This document shows positions 11,438-20,300 of a DNA stretch of 64,000 nt, piece by piece. Position 1 is the stretch's first letter; each line of letters starts with the position of its first letter. Origin of the DNA: Eutreptiella sp. 'Long Island Sound 2002' (Eukaryota > Euglenozoa > Euglenophyceae > Eutreptiales > Eutreptiaceae); the NCBI GenBank assembly GCA_964036045.1, contig OZ038389.1, positions 67,157,453 through 67,221,452 of the forward strand, written 5' to 3'. The notes under the pieces were generated by a model that saw only the letters and a program-made list of their open reading frames with translations, did not search any database and had not been told where the DNA came from. The position numbers and the translations under genes are program-made.

Positions 11438-11450
11438 GTGTTGCGCCCAT
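10806..11450 (-). CDS. Unrecognised Ser/Asp/Glu-rich protein in the retroposon
   Basis: A 214-codon frame whose ATG falls inside the target duplication, so the first residues are host-site sequence and the native protein probably began further upstream before 5' truncation. The middle (about residues 40-140) is highly acidic and rich in Ser, Thr and Asn, likely disordered. The last ~60 residues (IQDWHFKDPRLRRKLQ to LLLRRFKFAAP) are basic and more ordered in composition. I do not recognise a family. About 430 nt of 3' non-coding sequence follow before the A-run. It could be a cellular retrocopy or the end of another element's ORF. Confidence 0.4.
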   Translation of the reverse strand: MGATPAKIIIYQPSPPTGKKWATDLTAPTHFSGSNNTHQTVEDPVEENEDALPSESHSASATEVGSRDFEEADCTAQRSNSITNTATEAELDDPEDHEIGTNFSSSTPISERDDDSDDESSQSTPVERRSSTSSMPQLQDDSSDSTENNTPSIQDWHFKDPRLRRKLQATLNSPHKAILLNALNWTNEQMKETVPYSARHADLLLRRFKFAAPQ

Positions 11451-11455
11451 GCCTT
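11438..11455. repeat. 18 bp target-site duplication, right copy
   Basis: Second copy of GTGTTGCGCCCATGCCTT; on the minus strand it encodes the KAWAQH junction of LINE ORF2. Confidence 0.85.
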
Positions 11456-14072
11456 CTTCACTTGCTGTCGAGCGTGGCGTAGTGCGACTTGGGGGCGCGG
11501 GAGGTGCAGGGCTTGGTACCCGATGGCCGCGTTGAGCACTGCTTCCATGAAGTACGCCAGGCCCTGCGTAGACAGGAGGTCCCCCCTGGCAATTTGGGGT
11601 AGCCGGGCGAGGCGCTCTTCTAGCTTGCTTGGGAGTGTGATGTGGTGGTGCCGCGTGGCCTGTGTGACTCCCAGGTGGACTGTGGTGTCTTCCAGGTGTA
11701 GGGGTTCGCCTTTCCGGATGTGGGGGGTGGGGGTCTTGGCGTCGGCCAGCCCGACCGATTTGCGGGGGTGCACTAGGAGCTGGCGGGCGTCCAGGTAGGT
11801 TGTGGTGAGTTGGAGAATGGCGGACGCTTGTTCGGTGGTCGTTGGTAGCCCTGCGTTCTCAGGGTCGCGGTGGCGGGTGGCCGTAGTTAGGAGGTTGTCA
11901 TCTGCGAAGTTGATGAGGGGGGACCGTAGCGGGTATGGGGCGTACCCCGGGTATACCCGTGCTAGCTCGAATGCCCGTGGCAGGGTGACGAGGAGGTAGA
12001 GGAAGGGGCCTTCGGCGCCGCCCTGGGGGACCCCGCTGTCTGTGCCGGTCCAGGGGGTGAGGCCTGCGGCTGTGATGACGGCGTAGAGTCGGGTCTGGAT
12101 GTACCCGGTCATGAAGGATAGGAATGGGAGGCCCATGGCATCCCATACCTCCGTGAGGAGCCGGTGTGGGGCGTGGGGGAACGCGCCTTGGACATCGAGA
12201 GAGGCGATGATCATCTCGTAGGGGTTCATGTCCAGTGCGGTGTCCTGGAGGAAGATGGCCTCGTGGGGGGACCTGCCGGCCATGGCTCCCCACATGCTGG
12301 CGGGCACGTGGGCGAAGACCGCAGGCGCGATGCGGCCTAGGATGAGCGTCCACACCAGCTTGACCTCGGTGGTGGCGCAGACTATGGGCCGCCAGTTCCC
12401 CGGCTGCGCCCAGTCCCCCTTTTTTGTACAGGGGGTGGACCAGGTTGGCCCACTCAGGGCGGATGGGCGTGGCGCCCGTGACGATGTCCCACAGGCGGGC
12501 TGCCAGGCGGCGTTTGACGGGCAGGGTGAGACGTTGGTACGCTTCGGCCGGCAAACCGTCGACGCCGGGCACGACCCCCTTCTTCAGGCGGTCTAGGGCG
12601 CGTTGCAGTTCTGAGATGCTGGAGGGGTCGTGTTCGATGGCGCGCCGCTGTTCCCGGTTGAAGACCCTGGGCACATGCTCGCGGATGGTGTTTCTGGTGT
12701 GGGGATCGAGCTCGGGGAGGGCGTCCCCGTGTTGTGCCTGGAAGCTGTCCAGGACTGCCTGGAGGACGGCGTCGGGGTCATTGGTGAGGCCTCCTTCGGG
12801 GGTGCGTACCGCGTGGATGGTACGGCGCCCCGTGTCCTCCAGGATGCGGCTGACGTACCGTAGGGACTTGTACGGCGTGTCGTTTCTGCCGTATCTTTCG
12901 CGTTCTTGGGCTGCGGCCGCTATGCGGTGGGCGTGCCATTCCTGGAGTTGGTGGCGGCGGGTGGTGAGGAGCGCACGGTGGTGGGCGTCCCGGTCTCGTG
13001 CCTCCGGTGTGCTGGGGCGTAGCAGGGTGGCGAGTTCCCCTTTCGTGGTCCAGATGTCATGGACCAGTTGCTGGAGGGTGAGGTCTGGTGGTGCTCCCCT
13101 GTGGTTGGTGTCACGCTCCATGCCGCATGCTTGTGCCGCCCGGCGCATGGCGGTGGTGAGTGTCGGTGCACCCGGGCGGCGCAGGATGGCGTGTAGGGCC
13201 CTGTTATACCTGTGCCAGGCGCCGTGGTGGTCCTGGGCCGGGAACTGCAGTGTGGGTGGGAGGGTGTCGTCCGGCAGGGTGGCCGCGGGTGGGGGTAGGT
13301 TGGGGATGATGAGGTCGATGTAGAGGGGCCGGTGGCGCGTGCCTGTGGGCGGGAGGTCCCCGTAGGCTGCTTCGTGGACGCGCACCGTGGTTGGGTCCCC
13401 GTAGCACGTGTCGATGCGGGATGGGTGGGTGCCGGCTTGGTGGGGGTAATGGGAGGGTGTGCCGGTGAGTCCTGCCGTGAGGTCGATGAGGCCCAGTTGG
13501 TGCATGGCGTCTCGGACAGCTGTGTCGGTGGCTGTGGGTGGGCCGGTGCGGTTGTTGTCTGTGGGGGCGGCGTTTAGGTCGCCTATGATGATGGTGGGTG
13601 CCAGGAGGGAGAGTCGGCGGTACGCCAGGCTCAGGGTGTCCAGGAAGTCCTTGGTCTCCTCCCCGAATGTGACGTGCGTGAGTAGCACGTTTAGCTGCCA
13701 TCCGGGCCCCACGCACTCGTACGCCCCGAGGCGACCATCCACTCCGAGGTCGGGGTGGGCATGTACCGTGACCGACGTCTTGTGGTAGAGGGGTACCCCC
13801 CGTTCCCAGTGGGCGTGATATTTGTTCCCCTCCGGGTCCAGGATCGGTGCTGGTTCGGGTTGGTTTGCTCTGCGGAGGGCTTGCTCCAGGAACCCCAGGA
13901 GGTCTGCGCCTTGGGGGTGCGGCCCGGGCATGGCTTGCATTGTGGCGGCCTTGGTGGGGTCGTAGGTGACGGCGGGCTCGTTGAGGATGTTGATGCGGGC
14001 GTGGGCTTCCGCAGGCGTCGGCTTCTGGGGACCGGTAGTTGGGGGGGCGGGCCGTGTCCGGCCCTGGCCCCG
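11456..14072 (-). pseudogene. LINE ORF2: APE endonuclease and reverse transcriptase
   Basis: The frame follows ORF1 in phase across UGA 14073-14075. The N-terminal ~230 residues are an exonuclease/endonuclease/phosphatase fold with GDLNAAPTD (near 13570), SRID (near 13410) and a terminal HRPL (near 13340), which normally nicks target DNA. The reverse transcriptase follows: PGVDGLPAEAY near 12570, LYKKG near 12420, SLDVQGAFP near 12200, GVPQGG near 12030 and catalytic FADD near 11905. An extra G in a G-run near 12417 shifts the frame, so endonuclease plus fingers (13940-11898 frame) and palm (12355-11327 frame) are separated. The retroposon and A1 then cut the C-terminus. It is inactive as it stands. 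Confidence 0.85.
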
Positions 14073-14078
14073 TCAGGC
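14073..14078 (-). promoter_or_regulatory. LINE ORF1/ORF2 in-frame UGA (UGA-CGG)
   Basis: ORF1 ends with UGA at 14075-14073, directly followed by CGG GGC, and no stop interrupts the same frame up to the endonuclease ATG region near 13940. UGA-CGG is a known leaky context in several plant RNA viruses. Readthrough is inferred. Coordinates cover the stop; the CGG lies at 14072-14070. Confidence 0.4.
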
Positions 14079-14628
14079 GTCGAGGAGGTCGATGACGCCC
14101 TGAGCTGCGGCTGCCCTGCGGTTCCGCTTCTGGGGCTGGGGTAGGGCCCATGCATTGTGGACTTCGCCCGTGTACTCGGTGCCGGTGAGGTGCTCCGAGC
14201 TGGGGGTGCACAGCTGCATGGGGACCAACTCACGACCGGTTCGGTCTCGCCAGAGTTCGATGGTGCGCCCCAGCTTCTTGTCGTTGGGGGTGGCCGGGTC
14301 CCACTTGACGTGGATCTTGAACCCCTGGTGGTCCCCGCTGACGAGGTACTGGTGCTTGACCTCCCCTGCGGCCCATATCCACTTGGAGGGGCCCGCGGCC
14401 GTGGGGTACTCGAAGGGCAGCTGCACCCGGGTGCCGATGGCGTATTCGGGATACAGGGCAGCGGCTTCCTCTTTGGTCCAGCTCTTCGGCTTGGCCCTTG
14501 GCTTTGGCGCGGGTTTGGCCTGTGTGGGGGCATTGCGCTTCTGCGCGGCTTGGCGGCGCCGGGCAGCGGGTTGTCCCCGTTGGGGAGGTGCGCCCTGGGG
14601 CTGCTGTACGGGTGCGTGGCCTGGTGCA

Positions 14629-14632
14629 AACA
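14629..14632. repeat. B1 target duplication ACAC, left copy
   Basis: ACAC here and at 27855-27858 flank B1. A fifth base also matches, so the duplication could be AACAC if the LTR is one base shorter. Confidence 0.75.
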
Positions 14633-17000
14633 CTAAAGAAGGTCCCCACCAGGACCGGCCCCCGCTGTGCCCCTTCCGCCTGTCACCCCTGCTGACTTGC
14701 TCCGGATCAACGATTGCATTTCTCAAAATCCTCAAAATCCAGGGTCCAAATCCAAAAAATATAGAAAATGTAATCCTCCTTCAACCCTGAACAGCAACCA
14801 GATCCCACAAGTATAGCAATAACCCAATTCACAATCCAAATCAGGCTGCGGGCTTCCGTTCAGCACACCGGTCGTCTCACGGTGGCGGGCATGTACAAGA
14901 ATTGCACCAAGGAAGAAAGCCCTGAAATTGGCATATGAACACAAATAAAGCAAAGTTGGGGAAAGAGGTAAACATACACATTCACAGCCATAAACCCCTC
15001 ATTCCCTGGACTCAAGACCTTCCCTTGACTCACCAACATATTGCCCTGAACCAGGTCAAATGAGATGGCTGAATGCCATGTGTCACAAGTCACTACACAA
15101 ACCCCAAAAATGTGTTCACTCCCAAGCTTATAAATCCTAGCCCAATAGGGAAGGTGGCGTGTCATGGCCTAGAGTGGCACTCAGGACCATGCCCTACCCT
15201 TGCAAAACCTTGGTTGGACTTGGAGTCCAATGGGCTTGGAGATATGCCCCATGAGTTTGAACTCATGACATGCCAAAAAACTGCCAATTCACACCATATT
15301 GGCCATATATCAAATATATGCTCAAAATTGAAGTTACCACTTATCCGAAGGCTCCAAACATGCATGGAATCGAAGTCTAATATTCATGGAGGATATAGAC
15401 CAAAGGTCAATGCCCATGTACATCCCCACTTTACCCTCGAAACCCCTTCGGATATGGGCGCCACGCACTGCCCAAGTCAGCCCATGATCTTGAGACCAAT
15501 TCTTGTAATCCTTCGTGTGCCAAGCCAAATGGAGTACGCGATCCGGAATATGGTGGTGTTCCACTCCAAAGCATATGCCAACATATGAACAACATACCAT
15601 GGTTCGACTCTCCATAGGCTTCTTGCTGTTTGCCGACCAGGTAAGTACACAAAACGCAAAAATGAGCAAAAATTGAGATCAAAAACATGAAAATATGACC
15701 AAATACAAAGTTGTCATGATAGTATATCTCTATGCTCACCCATGATATCCGCTCATGGTTCAATACACAAATGATTGGAACCATTTGCACACAATTCCCC
15801 CACGTGGATCCCCAATCGGGCGCATGGAGATACCTTCGCCACTCATATCTACATGCCCCATGAAAATGGGAGTGCACTCATGGATCTCTTTGCCAAACAT
15901 ACCATGAGCAATACATACGCGGTAGACTTAGTCTAGCGCTTTGAATTCCACAATTGGGACATGGGCAAAACCCTTGTCACGTATGGCTCCCCATCTCTTC
16001 GGCCACACGAAGATATATAACATGGGCGTGAGCATATCAAGACACATACCATGCATATAACACATACCCTCAAAATGTGGCTCCCACCATGGTATGCCAT
16101 GTCCCTCCATGGACATAACTTCACGTTAAAAATACGTGGGAACCCAAAGAAAGTATCTATGCAACCCCAACACTCATGCGGTACACTCGAAAGTCGCACT
16201 AAAATATTCGGTTGCACGGTCCAAGAGTTGTATATCACTTTATACCCTCTTGACCATTATCCCTTGCTACACCGGGCATGTGTACATACCAAAGGCGTTT
16301 GATGCTTCCTAAATTAAGTTGAGACTACGACGCTTGCAACCCAACCTGCCTTATTCTCCTTCCTCACACTCGCGCGTAGATATGGCCCTTCCAAGTGGTC
16401 CCACGATTCACTTTTGTTTCCCTTATATCTCCAAGTCAAATGGGTGGCAAGTATAAGGGAAACCTGATTCGGGCATAGGGAAAGGAGTATGACCACTCGA
16501 AGAAGACAAAATCAAGTGCGGCGATGTCGAAGTCGAAAATCCGATTTCGACATCGCGAAAAATTCAGATTAAAATTTCGAGTGCTTATTTAGAAAATTGC
16601 GGAAGCAACGAACCCTTTGCTGATGAAATCTGACCCTTCAACGGAGTATCCGCCAAAATATCTGGAAATAACAGTTAACCAATCGGTTAACGCAAAATCG
16701 CGAGCCAACTGACGGTCGCCGATACATTGACCATCAGAACGAAAGGCTGAAAAATTACGGAAACATTATGATAATAAAACCCTGTTGATTCCTGATATTC
16801 CGATATATAAATCTCCGCTGGCGGTGCCTCGGTACTGAATGTGGCCGCTCATAGCCGGAATGGCCAAACCTATCACACTATCACATCGGGTTAGTTCAGG
16901 TGGATGGGAGAGTATGATATCAGCCAATGGCGGCTTGCCGGCGCATAGATACACACCCCAAGTGACCCCAAGAAGGCCACGGGGGTCTGAACCGGCTTCA
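14633..17000 (-). repeat. B1 3' LTR
   Basis: Direct repeat of 25493-27854. The inner edge is TGAAGCCGG beginning right after the polypurine tract; the outer edge CTTCTTTA meets the LINE. It contains the conserved block 16773-16824 and the stem-loop 16519-16554. At about 2.4 kb it is long for Ty3/Gypsy. Confidence 0.95.
16519..16554 (-). other. LTR stem-loop, B1 3' LTR copy
   Basis: GCGATGTCGAA pairs with TTCGACATCGC; compare 7566-7599, 27375-27410 and 42499-42534. Confidence 0.55.
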
Positions 17001-17010
17001 CCCCCCTTCT
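17001..17010 (-). other. B1 polypurine tract
   Basis: On the minus strand AGAAGGGGGG directly precedes TGAAGCC of the 3' LTR. Confidence 0.85.
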
Positions 17011-17392
17011 CAGAGCGTTGTTACCGCTCGGAAGTCATTGAAGAGAGGACGGGAGGACCCCAATGGGCTCCAACCCCCCCCTCCATGTCCCTAGGACACA
17101 TGGAGGCCCCACACACGTCGTAGGCGTCCCCCATGCCCCAAGGGAGGGGTGAGGACACTGAAAATCGGTGCCCTACGCCATATCCGGTCTCCTCTTGATC
17201 TACAACATGGACCAAGGGGATCAAATATAGAAAAACGCGTCGGTCGACCTAAATAAGTATACCACAATGAAATATATATGTGGAGATCGAGTGAAGGGGG
17301 TAGATGGCCAATCAAGGCCGAAAAATCCCCGGATGAACGCCCTCACCCGTCTCCTCAATCACAGAAACAAACAAAATGCCAAGGGGGATCCA
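17011..17392 (-). other. B1 3' untranslated region
   Basis: About 380 nt between the pol stop and the polypurine tract. It includes a hairpin-capable CCATGTCC/GGACA element near 17085 and no gene. B2 keeps the same segment at 42989-43372. Confidence 0.6.
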
Positions 17393-20300
17393 TTATGGTG
17401 CTACAGCAGCAACCAAATGGACCAACACGTCCTTGACATCCAAAGAAATATTCTTTTTCTTCAGGTAGTCCATCCAGACCGTGGTGTACCTCGGCACAAA
17501 GCTACTCGGAGGCTCCCACGAGTCTCTGGATGCGGCAGGTCCCTTCCAACGGACTTTATAAAGCCTCCCCCCAGGCGTCCCCGGGTCCGGCTTGTCCACC
17601 AGGATTTTCTCAGCGGTGAAGTCGTTGTCCTCACCCTCATCGTCCGAGTCCACATCGCCGGCCGTGAACTCGAAGGTGACGGGACGTCCGCTGGGGTCTG
17701 GTGCTCGGGGACGAAGCTGGGTATGGTCGCGGTCCAGGATCTTGTTATCCCCCACACGAACCGCATACACATCCTGCCCGACCTTCCGCACGATTACCCC
17801 CGGCACATACCAAGACGCCTGCCGATGCCTGGACGGGACATCCTTGTGGTGCCGCTCCACCCACACGGTGTCTTGGAGAGCATACTTCTGGACTTTTCCC
17901 TGCTTGAAGTACTTGGCCCTCTTGTCATGCTCGTCCTGAAGTGCTTTGCACACCTTGGCCGCCGTGTCGTCCCCCTCAGCCATCATGGCGTTCGCATCCC
18001 GGGCCACCTTGCCATGGTTCAACCACGGGAGAGTGCGTGACACTCGATCCCGTAGGAACAGGATGCGATGGGGCGACAGTCCAGTGGGTCCCGGAAGGTC
18101 GTGATACGCCTGGAGCACTCTCCACAGCGAGTTATACCAGTTCCGGCCCGGTTCGTCAATGTGCAGCTGGCGGAACTTTTCGAACATCTGCCGCCCGGCC
18201 ACCTCAGCCCGGCCGTTCGACCGGCTGTGATATGCCACGGTCTTGGCGTGCCGAATTCCCATGTGCTTGCACATGGTCTTGAACCACGTCCCCACGAATT
18301 GACTGCCCCGATCGCTGCAGATGACAGCTGGGACATCAAAAACCGTCAGCCAATGCCTGATCATGGCATTAGCGACGGTCTTGGCCTGCAGCCCCACTCC
18401 ATGCTTGTCCTTCTTGTCCTTCTTCTTGGACTTCTTGCCAGGGACCGCCACGATATACCCACTGTGCCTATCCACCGCCAGGATGACACAGTCGTAGGTC
18501 TCTCCTTCCACGGTGACCTCAGGCATGGCGAATACATCCATGGCCACGGACCGCATAGGGGCTTCCGGTATAGCCGTGTACACCGGGTTACCCGCTGTGG
18601 AGTGGTTAGGGCTCTTCGTGGCCCGACACACGGCACAGTCGCTGCAGTACCTATCCAGGATGGCGTAGTACCCCGGAGGGAACTTGAAACGCCACTCCAG
18701 GTCCTGCTGCATCTTGTCTCGGCCAGGGTGCATAAGCTGGGCGTTGTGCCAATGGTCAATGAGCTCCTCCCCTCGGTTTTCGGGCACCAGCAGCTTGTCC
18801 TTGAGGAACAACTTGTCGCCATCCTCGGTCAAGCCCTCGGGCCATTCGTCGTCCGACGGGGCGCTCACGGCATTCCAGTACTTGCTCCAGTGCTCGGATG
18901 CCGCGTAGTCATCCAACCAGTCCTCTGTGAGCACCGACCTGACTAGCTCTACAGGGGCCACCATCCACTGCTCGAGTGTTTCCTCTCGAATAGCCTGGAC
19001 TCGGGCGCCCCGGAACTTGGCCAGGTCTGTACGGTTTGCCATCACCACAAAACACTTGACCCCCTCTTGCTCCATGGCCTTCTCCATCTCGATGATGCGC
19101 TTGGCCTCCTCGGTCTCCTCGGCGTCGCCATGGCTGGATATGTCCATCCACGCCTTGCCCGCGGGGTAGGCCCATCGACTGAGGCAATCTGCCACAGTGT
19201 TGTCCTTCCCCGGGACGTACACGACGCTGAGGTCGAACTTGGCGAACGTCTCGTGCCATCGGGCTCTCCTAGCCGCTGGTCCTGAAGGGGTGTCGACATG
19301 CTCCTTGTGCCAGCTCTGTAGGGACTGGTGGTCCGTGCAAACCACTACCGGCTGCAGTCCGATGTGGCCAGACCACTTCCTGAGCGCACATACAATGGCG
19401 CATGTCTCCTTCTCCCTCGCGGTCCATGTTCGGCGTTGGCCCTCGGCCAGGATCCTGCTCCAAAACGCCACGGGAACATGAGTCCCGTCGTCCCGGACTT
19501 GCTCGAGGACTGCCCCCACGGCATAGTCCGAGGCGTCTGTCCGTAGCACGAATCCCTTGTCCGGGTTCACCAGGAACAGCCCCAACTGCCCCAGGAGTCG
19601 CTCCTTCAGGCGGTTGAACGCATCTTCAGCCTCAGGGGTCCAGGCAAGCTTCTTCTTGCTCCCTTTCCGGCCATCGAACTTGCCCACCTGCAGCATCTTG
19701 TGCAGCAGCCCGGAGAGTTCTGCATACATCCGGACATAGCCCGAATAGTAATTGCAGAACCCCATGAAGGACCGGAGTTCGCTGATGGTCTGGGGCTTCT
19801 CCCAGTGGTGCAGGGACGCCAGCTTCCCAGGCATGGGACGGCGTTGCCCGTGACCAACCACGTGACCCGTGAACTCCACTTCCTTCACGAAGAGTGAGGC
19901 TTTGGTGGGCTTGCACACCATGTTGTGCTTGTCCAACTCGCTGAGCACTCGGCGCAGATCCTTCTCATGCGCGTCGATGAGCTCGTCCTCAGTCATGTTC
20001 TCCGTGCCGGATCCGATGATGATGTCCTCCACGAAGGGATCGGCACAGTCCCGGACAGGACCGAGTAGGTCCTCCATCATGCGCTGGAAAGCGGCGTTGC
20101 CATTCTTGGCGCCCATAGGCACCACTTTCCACTGCATGGGCCCCAGCGGCGTCGACATTGCTGTGCAGGGCCTGGAGTCCGGGTGCAGCGGCATCTGGTG
20201 ATAACCGTGTTTCAGGTCTAATACCGTGAAAATCCGCTTTTTCTGTTGTTTTTGGAGGATGGAGTCGATCAGGGGAAGCGAGTACGAGTCGTGCTCGGTC

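Larger units (their letters stand above)
14073..14632 (-). pseudogene. LINE ORF1, C-terminal half
   Basis: Reading on from the ACAC site, this half gives a basic, Pro/Gln/Arg-rich linker, then YAIGTRVQLPFEYP...WIWAAGEVKHQYLVSGDHQGFKIHVKW near 14450-14300, a beta-rich stretch reminiscent of an SH3- or Tudor-like barrel (resemblance only), then a basic tail ending at UGA 14073. In frame with the N-terminal half at 27855-29028 once B1 and one target copy are removed. ORF1 proteins of LINEs bind element RNA; that role is inferred from position. Confidence 0.6.

Noticed and set aside
12424-13323. 299-codon plus-strand frame opposite LINE ORF2
   Set aside because: It lies opposite the endonuclease and fingers of ORF2, whose motifs are unmistakable; composition is Arg/Ser/Trp-rich shadow coding.
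14732-15165. Short frames repeated in each B LTR (for example MLYLCSYANFRAFFLGAI)
   Set aside because: Repetition reflects LTR copies; frames vary in length between copies and show no coding-type substitution pattern.
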